Source of the DNA: Callipepla californica brunnescens
Lineage: Eukaryota; Chordata; Aves; Galliformes; Odontophoridae
NCBI GenBank assembly: GCA_023055505.1
Contig: JALIRH010000003.1
Coordinates: 620,001-684,000 of the forward strand
DNA: 64,000 nucleotides
Reading direction: 5' to 3'
The notes under the pieces were generated by a model. That model was not told the origin of the DNA. It did no database searches and saw nothing but the letters and a program-made list of their open reading frames with translations. Positions 29,601 to 43,200 of the stretch are shown here, one piece after another (within the stretch, counting starts at the first letter, position 1; each line of letters begins with the position of its first letter). The translations under genes were made by a program, and so were the position numbers.

Positions 29601-32600
29601 AAAAAAAACCAAAAACATAAAATCATGACATTACACACCTTACTCCACATATATATACACACACTGAATTACTGACTATACTCCCCCAACATCAAAAAAG
29701 ACACTATCAGATTGTCAATATATTCCAGTACACCTAAATACGCCTAAAACAGTCTTATTTATACAAATTCCTATCTGTTCTTGTTATAGATATTTCCTAA
29801 ATGTTTTTACATTAAAAAAAAAGCATAACTTGAGACAGCATAATTCTAAAACATCTGTTGAAAAACTACCAATGGCAGATTATTGACATGCCTTTTAAAA
29901 AGCAAGCCCTAAAGACCATTTTCAATGTAGAAATGCCTGCTGTTTTAGGATTTCCTAAGCTAGTGTCTATCTTCAGAGGTATTCTGGGATTAGCTATTTA
30001 TCAATTTTAGAAGGAAAAAAAAAAAAAACAGAAAACCACTGCATTTGACACTTCTGTAAGAACAAGGAGCCAGTGCGATTTCTAAAAACTACAGTTTCGC
30101 TTGAAATTACTAAATGACTATTTGTAAGGATGCTGCACAGATGCTTGTATCACTATGGCAGTAATACAAATCCAGATCCTCCCTGAGGGGGGGGGGGGGG
30201 GGGGGGGGGGGAGGTCCCAAGACTGTACAGCTTTAAGAGGAGAAAGCAGATGGTTGCTTCATTCTATATTGAGAAGAATCAAATTAGATATCCAGGTGAA
30301 AAAAAAAAAAAAACAACAACAAAAAAAACAACCCTGGAATGCAATCCACAGAAAGCTTACATTTATAGAAGCTTCTGAATTAGAATAAAACTTGCAAAAC
30401 TTTGTTTCTTTTCTTTAGGGCTTAAAAAGCAGTTGTAGTTGGACCAGAGCAGATATTCTTAAACAAATCCTAAACCTGAAGATCTCACAATGACAGCTTC
30501 ACTGACCACAGAATCATCTATCAGTCATCCCATACTTCTGATATCAATAGAAAGCCACCAACACATACAAGAGTACACCAAAAAGCCAAGCATCTATCCC
30601 ATGCTGCTTAACAGAGGTGGATGACAGAGTAACAAGCGACTCTAATTCCAAAATCTAGTTCCCTTTCAATTAAAATAGTCATGTCTCAGCTTTAATATTG
30701 ACCACTTGTCAGGCCAAGCTTCCTCTGGGCAGTGCTATGGAAGATCATACACCCCTGCTGGCGTTGCTGAGCCCCAGGCGCTGCTCTCCAGCATGAGCCA
30801 TGCAATGTGCCCAAGTGGGCAAGAAGCCAAAAAACAAAATTTTGCCCGAAAGACAGCTTTTTGGGTTATTTTAGCTGTACGTAACGAAGGAGTGCTTCAG
30901 TTAGGAAGAGATGAATTTTAAGCCTGGCCTTCCATGTAAAAAAAAGTCTACAAAAATAACGGTGTGATTTTTCACAACTGAACTACCAAACAGGTTTTGA
31001 GCGTCTGGTGACTTTCAAATTCAACAAATAGAAATTTTCAGATAGTACGCAGCCTGTAAAGGGGACTGATCCAAACCACTGCTCTTCTTGTCTTTTTATC
31101 CTGTGAATGACTGCAGAGTGAGCACAGCAGTGCTTGCAGACACCATGAGTGAGCACCAGTACAAACTCCCATCAGCTAACAATGCCTCTATGGACACAGG
31201 AAAATTGAAACCATGGAATACTAAGAGTCAAAGGAAATTCAGATCTGTGAATTTTGAGACTCAGGCAGCTGTCAGTTTGGGTTTGTTTTTCTCCCTTCTA
31301 TAAAATGATTTGGTACAATATAATGTTGTGTCTAGTTAACAAAATAGGCCTTAATCTTCTGGGCTCCAAGTAACTATGTCTTGCAGACCCTGTGGGTCCT
31401 TATGTCTCTACGTGGGTTTAAAAAGAACATCTCAGCAAGAAAAGAAACTGAAAAGGCAAAAATCCTATCAACTACAGAGTGTCTCACTCTAGAAGAAAAT
31501 GTCATTATGTTTAATGATGTACTTAAGCTGATTCAAAAATTACCATGAATAGATCAAGCCTCATGCTACCTCAGAGATACAACAAGCTCTCATAGTACAA
31601 AACTTTACAAAAGTAAAGGAGTTGATAGGAAAAGCTACTTGACAGGATGGAGATCAACGAGCTACTACTACCAGGATGAACCCTAGCATCTCCTGGCTCT
31701 CACTGTGCCTTTTTCATCATTTCTTATGTTCTGTACTGAAAAAAAGAAAAAAACAGCACTTAAACTCTATTCAGTTTGGTTTCTTATGAAGGAAGACAGC
31801 ATGGCCCTGTTTTCACAAAAAGACAGTTTTCTGACATCCTTGGGGTTTAAACAGCTCTTGGACATCAACAGAGCTGTATACTTCAGACTGATTTCAAAGA
31901 GAAGGCTGAAACTAGAAAAGGAGAAAACTGTATCAAAAATAACTAGATTATTTTCTCTGTATCAGAGGTGATCAGATAAGCTTTATGGTCATGAATAACG
32001 AGACCCAAGCTTTGTAAAATTCTTAGTAAATTTAATAAAAATTTAAATAAAAGAATAGGAGCTTGAAAAGCCAGAGTCAAACCAAGTCAGAAGCTTTGAT
32101 GATAAGATAAAGATAAAACACCACAGGGGTGATCCATATATGCATGTACTTTTTCATAATGGGTTCTGCTCTCTATGAACAGGGAATAAATTTTGTGATA
32201 TGTTAATTTGTTAGGGCTAGAATGCCCTTTTACTGAACAAAAGAAAGAGAACTTTGACACTTAAAAGCAAATACATTTTATGATACAGGCTGATCTCAAA
32301 ATAACTCAGATACAGAAGTACCTGCGCAGACAAATTAAAAGATACTGTTGTAGGGTCATGATACATCGAGGAAAATACACATTAAGTTACTTCAACAAAA
32401 TATCATACCTAAAATTTCATGCGATGTATAATGTGACCTCACAACTGACATACTGCTTTTATTGATTTTTAAACTAATAAATAATTTCTAGGAAAGACAG
32501 CTTGCATTTTGAATATTTTCTGCTTTGCAAAGAAATTCTTATAGTAAACTCCTATGTGATGGTTTTTAAGACAACAAATCTAACAAATTAACTTTCATTA

Positions 32601-35600
32601 ATAAAAGTAACACAACAGTAAAAGAAATCGAAGTTGTCCTCAATGAAGATCCCTGGCAAAACTTACAGCCTCCAAAAAACAATATTATCTATAATTTATT
32701 CCTGTTCTTTACTATGGTCCAAATACAAAGGGACTTGAAAAAATAGCTAGATGTTATTTGCTCCATATTTTCTAATGAAATTCATACAATATATAAGTAG
32801 GGATTCACAGCCATTTGTAGACACTCACAAATGAACCCTAGGTAGATTCCCTAAATAAATAGCTAAATTATAGTCTCCAGTAGATTAATAAATATAATTA
32901 ATAAATCTACTAAGGCTCCTTGAGGAAATCTTCAAGAGCAAAAGATGATATCTCTGAAGGTCAACATAAGTAAGACATCTCTAACAAACAAAATACTTTA
33001 CATAGTTTTTAGATAACATTTTAACCACCATGTTAGACTTTGTTTAATACTGGGAGGAAGAGAATGGGAAAGACACAAAACTAAAAGATAAACTGCTCAG
33101 TAACAATGAACAATTAGTATCAATAGAAGAAAATATGTGACAGGTCTATTTCCACTACTAAGCAGTACTGGGAGTCTTAGCTATGCCATACATAAAAAAA
33201 GAATATTGAAAATTTACTGAAATAATTACTCTTGATTCTCAGCATTTGCTTAAAACCCTCACAGGCAACTGAATTCCCATATCCAAATTGAGCAGAAAAT
33301 TGATAGCATCTGGAAGCCGTCTGTGCAGTATTTAAAAAGCCAGCGCATTAACACAATGATTCTGAAATATCAAATGGGTCATAATATTAACTGAGAATAT
33401 AATCAAACTTTATGGTTTTGGATTTGAAGACCATCTCACATAGACCACTCAATTGCTTTCTGTAATAGTTCTGAGTTGAATATGATGCACATTAGTTAAT
33501 AATGAAAACTGCTATTATTGCAAAAGCTCTGAGAGCAATAGAATTTGAAAGTTAACTGAAACTCTTAGTGAGATCTAACCTCACTAATAAGAACAACCAG
33601 TATTTACAAAACGTTTGTATTATGCTGTCAGTATACTGCTGTCCCTTCCATCTGAGTGCCTTTTCCTGTAAGCCACAGGCATTACACCCACACTAAATAT
33701 GTTTGTATTACTGCTACTTTTCATCAAGCCAAACTGGCAATTATTTTTTCATATTTCATTTCCTCAGTTCTATTTCACATGCTATGCTCTACACAACTCA
33801 CCTCCTGCAAGCACTTTTCCAATTAGCACCTCCTATATATAGCAACATTGAAGTCATCCAATAAAAACTGTTCTTCTTATCAACAGGTGCCCTATTATTA
33901 ACACATTCTCTACCTCAAATCAGCAATGAAATACAGTTGTAACACAAAGTGTCTGGTAGTGCTGACAGTTAATGCCCTTACTATGAGATATAAGCATACA
34001 GACCTTGATCTCTTATGTTCAGCCTATACAACATAGATGTTTTTATGCCTTCAGCATCTATAGTGTTTTTTTAAAATGGCAATCTTACTACCATGTCAGG
34101 ATATTTGGCTACTTTCAATGACAGGAAATTCTGCCACTGAAAAAAAAATTTCTTCTTGCAAATCAGCAACACAGCAAACTTCAGTAATTTTTTTCTTTTT
34201 TTTTTTTTTTTTTTAAATGAACTTAAATTTAACCTTAGTAAAGAAAAGATTTTATAATGACTACTACATTAAAAAAGCACAGTGTTTCTTTCTGCCATTT
34301 CTGCAAATAGTAGAAATGAGTACGTGTGAGCATTATAATTTATGTATACACATGCGCACTTGAAAGGTGTTTCAGAACATCTGTTGCCTCCTATGATAAA
34401 TAAATGAAGTAGTGAATATTATAGCTCATAAAAAGTTAGCCATATATACATGTATTCAACTGCTCTACCTAGAATTAGCTTAGTCCAAGTTATTACAGCA
34501 TAGAAATCATTACTGTAGTCTAACTCACTTTTCCATCTTGAATAAGAAGGTGCAGTAGGACTATACATTTTTTGTTAAGTCTTATGCATTTATTACTACA
34601 TCTGTTGCATCACTTGTTCAAGACTGTAGTTTAACCCACTGAATTTTACTGTGTTAATAGTTAAAATCAGTAGAGAGTTAACCAGCGAATGTGTATCCAC
34701 ATAATAAATTCTTTTGTGGGAAAGTCTCATAAAAACACAAAGGTAAAATTTCCCAAGGCACACAGAAACACATATTAGTGAAAGCCAAATTTTGTACTGG
34801 TGTTACTTTGCTGACTATGAATATAATATAAACAGCTATACACATACAAAGAGTTGAGAAATCATTCTGGAAGAGTGAGTAAAAACTTAAGCACGTACTA
34901 ACACAAGTAATAAAATCAAAACTGTTTCAAATGGAGAAAAAACATCCAACCTATTTTAACGATGCCAGGATTTTATGCTTGAGGCTTTGTGTTTGCTATT
35001 ACATACCTTGAACGATCAAAATTCATCACTTTAAAGCTTTATTCAATTCTCAAAATACATTCATCACTTTTCCTCTTTCCTCCACTTTGGACAGTCAAGT
35101 CAGGCACTTTGCCACTCACTGTGATTCCTGGTTAATTTGAACTTCCCATCCACATCCACTGTACTGCTTTCTTATGCCTCAGTGCATTAGGCTATGTGTT
35201 ATATTTCAAAAAGTATCTTCCACTGCATTTTGTGCAGGTTGTTAAATAAAGATATTTTACCACCCCTGAGTACTACTCAATTTCCTTTTGATAACAAATT
35301 TCTCTAGGAAAACAGCAGCCATGAGAAGGGACCCAGAGCAGCTCTGGTTCTGCCTCAGAAAAGCGCAAAGAGTTGCAGCTGGAGTCCCAGTTACAAAGAC
35401 AGGAGGGGCAGCTCACACAGAAGAGCCAGGCTCTGCCTTTGACAGGGAACTGAGAAACTTCTGGGAGTAACAAAGCAATTGTGAGTACTCCAATGTGCCA
35501 AGCTTGTGACAAGTGGCTTTCCAGTGGCAGAACATTCATGTTTGACATTCGTTAAGAGTAAAGTAGTTTAAAATCTGACAGTTTCACTCCAGCAAGCAAC

Positions 35601-37249
35601 AAAAAGCTGACACTTCATAGTTTGCTTAAAGAATTGCTTTTTCAATGCAAAAATTTGAGGAAAGAAAATCACATACAGACTCACAACTTGCACTTTTTTG
35701 ATGGGGAATCTAGGTTTGTAGCCAGGGAAATGTCCACACAGAGTCCGCAATCAAACAGCTTGCACTCCAAGCCTATCAAAAGCATTAGCCAAATACAGAG
35801 TACAAAATAACTGCTCAGCATCTTTCTCTAAAAGCATCTCTCTTGAAGCCTGCATAGTATGCCAGAAGTGTGATCTCAAAACCAGCCCCTAAATGCTACA
35901 CAAGTCTGTAACAAATGAAATAAGACTTTTTTCTTTTTTTTACAGTCATTATTATAATACAAACTGTGAAGAGGTCAGAGCTCTTAACATGAACTACGTA
36001 TTCATACTGCTCAGGAAGCAATGCAGACCTGAGAATTATTAACCTGAATTCAGGCTCTGAAATAACTGTTGAATCTTTCTTAGGTCAGCTGTTTATTTTT
36101 ATTATTTTAAAACTAACAGGAAGAACATACAGTTTTTACTTATAAAATGTTAACACTGAAATTCTTACTGCACTTGAAAGCAAGTAGCTCAGAATGAGCA
36201 AGAAATCAGTAAATACTGAGAAGAGTGCCTGCAGTTTGTCCTACTGACCAAAAGCACACTAAATCTCTAGTAGGAAATAAAATCCGTAAATTGGCTTAGT
36301 CTCATTCTCAAGTAATGTGATTTTGTGCAAAGCTATATATGCACTTTCATTCACTTAAGTAAGGTAGTAAGTATATGTAGTCTCCTGGTTTACATTACAA
36401 ACTCTACAACACGCTTGTTGAACTGTATTTCAATGTAATTTCATAATGTTACATCTGTATTTTTCAGCTTCCATGCTGAAAAAAAAAAAGTGAAATTTTC
36501 ATATAAATAATGTCGGGCTTTTAAAGGATATTAGAAATTTGGTCATATAAATTAATACTATATTAATTTTCTCTTAAGAGAAAAATGACCATTACAAATT
36601 CCTGTTTATTTCAGGAAATGAAATGAGTGATTTCCCTGAACAACAAACATCCATTATTTATAGATACTTAGGTTAGGAGACCAATTTAACACTTTTGAAA
36701 TCCAGGTCACTTTATACTGTAATTGCAAATACTTGCAATACAAGGACTATTTATTTCCTGTACATTATAATCCATTAAATTACTCATATGGTTAAAATAT
36801 AAGTACTTTAAAGGTTCACTCCATTCATTTATTAAATGATTCTACTAACAAGGAATCTGTTAGAAAACAGGAAGTTTCTGAGCTTCGAAAGATTGCAGCA
36901 GGCTAAGAAAGAATTTACACTTAATTTTGAATCAGGAGTAACAAATAGACTTAATTTAATACAGAATTGGGAATATACTTGGACTGCATGATCTTAGAGG
37001 TCTTTTCCAGCCTCAGTGATTTTATGATGGCATGAAAAGATTTCTCCAATGACTTGCATTTCTTCAACTAAAAACAAAGAAAAAAAGAATGGTGGAGGTT
37101 GGAAGGAAGCTCCAAAGATCACCTAGTCTCCAGGGATGGAGACTCCATCATAACGAAGTGCGCAATATGGATATGCATATCACAAATTAATTCAGTAGCC
37201 GACATTAAGAAGACAAAAAAAAAAAACAAAAAACCACATAGAAGCTTTT

Positions 37250-37288
<39 letters not shown>

Positions 37289-40200
37289 CAAAACAAAACA
37301 AAAAAACTTGAAAGGGCTCTTAGAGAGAAATAACAACAACATATGACCCATTGACTACTGAGCTCTATGCTAATTTTTTCCTGACCAGAATTAGCAACAC
37401 TGTCCAGTCATGATTTAGCATAAATTATGTGCCCTGGGATTTCCAAGCCGCAGTGCAAGGCTGCTGCTTCTTTTGCCAGGTTTGTCCACTGTACTTTGTT
37501 ATAAACTGATGAAATTCTATAAGAAGTCATCATTGTAGGCTGAAAGACACAGTTTTTAGACATAAAATTCTGTTCCCTAATAATCAAGAATAGTTTGAGC
37601 AATTGAAGTAGTTTAAGTAATACATTTACATTTTCCCCAAAAACTAACATGGAAGTGGAGGGGTAAAGGGAAGACATGCACACGTACAGCCAAGTTTGCC
37701 TAACTTGAAGAAACACTATTGTTGTGAATACCTTTTCATTTCTTCTTTTAATAACAGTCATCACCTAATAACAGCTTTATGTGGTAATATACTTGTAAGG
37801 AATGGTGCAAGTTACCAGAAAGATGTGATGCTATACTAGATTTGTCTGGGTAGATCACAAAGACAGCCTAAAAAATTACCACAAAGATAGGTGGGGGAAA
37901 GCATCCTATTACCTCCTACTGTATTTTCTTTGCTTTAAAGTACCCAGGCCTTCTTACCATTCTGCTCTCAACAGATCTGATGACTTCACTAACTGGGCCC
38001 CTTACCATAGCACACATTCCCCTTTCAAAAGGTAAATTTCAAATCTTGGTTCTTTTTTTTTCCAAGTCTTAACTACAAAACTCTTACTTTCATTAATTTT
38101 AAACAAAATTCAAAATTGTAGTTCATCTGCAAACATTTGATTTTGCACAGAAAAATGCAAGTGGTTAAAGAGGAAGATGTACAGATATAAAAGTCACCCA
38201 GAAACCAGAAAATTCCCTTACAGCCTAAGTACAGGATAAATCTTCAAAAACTGACACAGGAACTTGTGGCTTGGGAAAAATACATCTACAAGTGTAACAA
38301 CACTGTGAATAAATAAAAAAAATAAATGATCTGAAAAAAAAAAAAACAACTAAAGATTTTTGGGAAAAGATCAGAGATGCAGATAAATGGAAGACGGCAC
38401 AAATGTAGCATGGGCTTATTAGAGAAACATCAGTTGGTCTAACACTTCATTAATCTAGAAAGCAAACAAGTTGTCTCACATCTGGACTTCTTTTAAAACA
38501 TTATAGCATTCCACATGGGTACTTGTTAAGTTAATGAAGATGAGCACTAATACAGTAATGAAAAGTTGGCAAGGAACTGCCTGAAGCATAAATGAAAGGA
38601 AAGACAATGTTGAAAAAGGAGTAGCACTGTCTGGAAATAAAGTTCTTTAATAGTCATTTTTTAACAGTTTAATGGTGTAAAAAATGAAAAGGGACAATGG
38701 TAGCACAGGAAAAGTGATCATAAAAACAGCCCTTAATAAAGCCAGATATCAGATAACAAGGGTTCACTTATGGAACAAGATTGTAGAGCACTCTGGAAGG
38801 AAAAGGTTGGGACAAAGTTTTCCACATTCTTTGATTAATTAGCCTTCCCTTATTTTAGGTATTGTATCACTGACAGGAAAGGTCCCTTCCAGATCATGTG
38901 AAACTTTATATAGCCTTTTCTCTTTTTCACTCTTCTCTGCTCTTTCAGAAAAGCTGCTGGCACACACAGAGAAGCTTCCTACCAGATGGTTGAATGAACA
39001 AATTAGTTAATTTCCCCTTGCTTTTGATCTCAAGAGTATTTACATGTTAGACCCTCAAAGCATATTAGCAGACACTCATGATGAGATTAGGGTATGGCAA
39101 AACAATGTAGATGAACTCAAGCAGAGAGGAGAAAAAACAACAACAACAACAAAAAACCCAACAGTATATTGCAACTGATGACTAATGCAGGTAAAAAAAA
39201 AAAAAAAAAAGAAAGAAAGAAAAAGGCAGAAATTTCAGAAACAGAACTTTACATAGCAGTGAATGGAGAAAACTATGCCTATTCCGATATCAACCATTCA
39301 GAGAAACAGAAACACCACAGTGGAAGAAAAAAATTAAATCACAATCTTTAACGAAGCAGTAAAATAACGTATTAGCTTCTGTTCTGGAAGGAACATGAAA
39401 AAAAGACTGATTTTAATAATAAAGTTATAATCTTCCAGCTCTGTTGATGACTGTATTAATGAATAAATAGGAGCATAGTTCTTCCCCATACTGTAATAGG
39501 TGTTACCCAACTCTTGACTACTTTATTTCAGTCATATCGTATCCATATTCCATGCCCTGTACATTCCTGACTTCAGGCCTACTTTGTTTTGAGGTGAATG
39601 TTTCTGACCCTTGGAGTAAGGCATCACCACCTCCAAACTCCCCATCTCCTCCTTCGGTCTTTTACTGCAGTGTCATTTTTGGGCTCCTTTCAGGTGTTTA
39701 TGACAAGAAAGAAGCCAACTATGAGTTTTCAGAATGATAAATTCTGAATTACTCTTAGAAATGAAATAATGAGGACTGTTTGCTTCCCCACTTTGCAATA
39801 CAATACAATTGTATTTAACTGGTGCTATACTTGAAAGACATGTTGGAATGCGTTAGGCTTCTGTGTAAGGTTTATTGATCCTGAAGAAAGTAAATACAGG
39901 CAAAGTAATATTCACTAGTTTAACAGAGAGGTACCAGGAGGCAGCCAACACACCAAGTCCTCATTACTGGGGGGGGGGTCAGGTGGTATTACTGTCTGCC
40001 CAGGGGTTTCCCTCAGCACATACTGGTGGAGGCCAGATGGCAAGATGCCTGTAGTCACCCCTTAGTACCATGGCCATATATTATATTATATATAACAAAC
40101 TGGATAACTTTTTTTTTTTTTTTTAATAGTTTTGCAGTGTTAACTAGATCCTACCACAACTTTGATTCCATTGAGGATTTTTTCATCTCTATAGGATATT

Positions 40201-43200
40201 TCTCTGGTTTGTTATCATAAATGGATAACAAACCTGTGAGTTATTGTAAAAATAGATGGAGATAGACATCTCCAGATTACCATTCAGAAATATTTCATGG
40301 GTAAATTATGACAAGGGTCCGCAGGAAGAAGGGATGTAGTCTTTAAGAATATGAGAGTATTTAGTGCCAACTAAACAACTCAAATTTCTTCCTAGTTATT
40401 CCGGACGGATTAGGGACAAAATTACTGAAATGCTCTCAGATGCCTCAGTCTAATAAAATTAGTGATGGTTATTAGGCTAAGCTCTATAGTTAGTTGTCAT
40501 CTCTTCCTATTTTTAAATAACAGTCTTGTTATCTCATCATTACCATTTCATACTCATCAACAGGATCTGATGCACAAAGAGAACAGCACACTCCAGTATC
40601 TGCTATTTACTTTCACAAGACTGCGTCCCCAGTGAAAAGTGCTAAACACTTAGAGAATAAGTTATAACTCGCATATAATTTCAAGCACAATAATGTTTTT
40701 TCCTCTAATTAACAGCTGCCAGTGATGTCAAATAAACAAACCTCCCCAAAGGAAGTGTAGAATCTTCTTTAACAGGGAATACAAAGAACAAGGTATTACT
40801 TGTAGCTCCCCAACCACTAGAACTGTAAGCAATGCAGCGCTGGAGGAAGAAGCTGATTTTAATTCCTTGAAGAATTCATTCAAGTAGAGAAAAAAAAAAA
40901 CTAGTGTGTGCATCTGTCCATACACTACAAAAACAGGATTTCACCCCTTGAAATGAACTAAAAATGGTCAATGTCCTAAAAATTAAACTTAAGGGTCAAA
41001 TGAAATTGTCCTAGAGGATTCAACTGCCCAATATCCTCATCACCAGTACAGTCCTGACTAGCTACATGTAACTTTCCTAAACAGAAAAACAGACAAGGAG
41101 CCTGTTTACAAATATGCAACTGTAAAAGTGAATCCAGATTGGTAAAATAAAAGTGATTATCCTTTCACATTAATAGTTTTTTCTGCTTTGGTTTATAAAG
41201 AAAAGTGTACTTTGTAGAGCCTAGAGACTTGAGCATGTATTTAACACCCTGATTAATGTAAGATTTTCAGTATGTGTGATAAACACATACCATCTCATAT
41301 GAAAGATCAGTGACCTGGCTCTAGAAATGGCTTATCTTCAAGCTTGAAAGCACTATCTGCTTATAATGCTGTGATGAGCAACACTGCTTTGTGAAGGCAA
41401 AATCCAAAGTCCGTAAGAAACTTTCCAAGACACAACTGCTTTTACAGACAGCACAACAGAAATGACAAGTACCTTTTAAAAAAGTGATCAGTTTTGAATC
41501 AGTCTGATATCCCCTCACGTGTATCATCCCCAAAGCACGCAGCAAACAATGAATGAACAAGGTGTTACAAGTCAAGGCAACAAGCTAACCATGTTTGTAC
41601 TCATAACAAGGAAAAATCTCAAGGTTTCAGAGAGGCACAGGTGAGGTGAGAGAGCAGAATGAAGAAAAAATAGATATCTTTATTACTAAATATTCTTAAA
41701 AATCCAACACAACCTGCAGATTTCAGACAATCAAGGGAAACTGTTGGCTTCTTAGACTTTCTAGAAAGGAAAAAAAGTCTCGCTAAATAAGCTTCAAAAA
41801 GGTACATGTACAATAATGAAGTGCACTTTCTTCAATTTATCAAATCTTAATTCCTCCAAATTTGTCAGAAGTGGTTGGAAAATAGCAGGAATTATTTCCC
41901 CATTCTGTTCAAAAAGTGTTCGCTTTCCATACATTCATCTCTCCTGCACACATCTTCAAAGCCTCTTTGCTAGTCTTTAAACATCATTCCCTTTCTACCA
42001 CTATGCTTACACTTCAGCTACAATATCCGTGAAACCGTGTTCTCTCCCTCAAGTTCTCTCTGCTCTTCTTGTAACAAATACTGCCCACTTCCTTATCAAA
42101 AATAATATTAGCACCACCTGAGCAGTCCACCAACATGCCTTCTACTTCCTTTCCCCTCCAGCAATAGGAAGGCTCTGAAAACTGCCTGAGAAAGTTCTCT
42201 CTGGTGTGGTAAGTTCTCATATGTCTCATAAGTTCTCTCATGTGGTAGTTTAAAAGATCAAATGCTTAGGGAAAAGGTACAGGAAAGGTTGGCAAAAAAA
42301 AAAAAAATAGCAATTCCCTTTTGGAGAAAAAACTTTGACAACTCAGAAAATATTCATGCTCTACCTATTGCCTGTCTGGTGGATTGAGATTGCTGCCTTG
42401 AAATTTTTCTGAAGACAATGAAAGCATAGATAACATTCAGTAACGTGCATGTTAGCATAATCTAATATGAAGTAATTTGGAATTCGCGCAGCATTCAAAT
42501 ACATACAGTGTAGTTAATACTCTACCTCATTTTGAAGTTCATCACCACTCTTGGGAGAAGCAAGCATCTCATACAAAGTACAGCAGAGATCTTCTGTTGT
42601 TGGTCCTCCAGGGGTACCACCCTGAGATTCATTCAGATACTTTCCAACTTCAGACCATAAAAAAGAATCATCTACTTTTTCCAAAGACTTGAGATCAGAC
42701 TTCTCGTCACAGCAGTTCTTTAAATGATCCAGCTGATTATTCAGAAATTTCTTATAATCTAAGCTTATAATTCTTTGTGCATCAGTCTCGCCATTTACAG
42801 GCAGCTCCTCAGAGTGATCCAAATCATGCATGTCAAATGAAAACACTATATTTTTACCGAAGAGCACTCTGTTATCACCATTTTGCTCTTCAGCCATCTG
42901 TATGAGGGCTGTAAGCTGTTCTTCATTGAAGTGAGAAGCAATCCGACATGTGGCATTACAAGCTGCAGTAGCAGATGATGATGGAAACGGCCCAAACATC
43001 TGCTTGATGGCCTTTGTCTCATCATGACCAACACATTCTTTCCTGTGAAATGTCTTAAAAAGAAAAACAGCTCCGCTTTCAATTGCTTCTTGTCCATTTT
43101 CAGCTCCAACTGTTAAGAAAAACAAATGTAATTTTATACACTTCAACCTAATTTTCATTCATTGCTTATAACAAAACTGTACTCAATTTCTCGCAAGTCT

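Larger units (their letters stand above)
20554..42525 (-). other. ASCC3 intron 4 (22.0 kb)
   Basis: The largest intron here. Recognisable contents are sparse: a repeat-like block at 29080-29350, a G25 tract at 30187-30211, two small CR1 pieces at 36965-37155, a (CA)n array at 37252-37284, and various A/T homopolymers. No further coding exon is supported. Short open stretches are isolated, lack splice context and show no family resemblance. Confidence 0.8.

Noticed and set aside
37099..37311. Open frames through the (AC)n array
   Set aside because: Translated microsatellite (Thr-His or Val-Cys repeats), not a gene.
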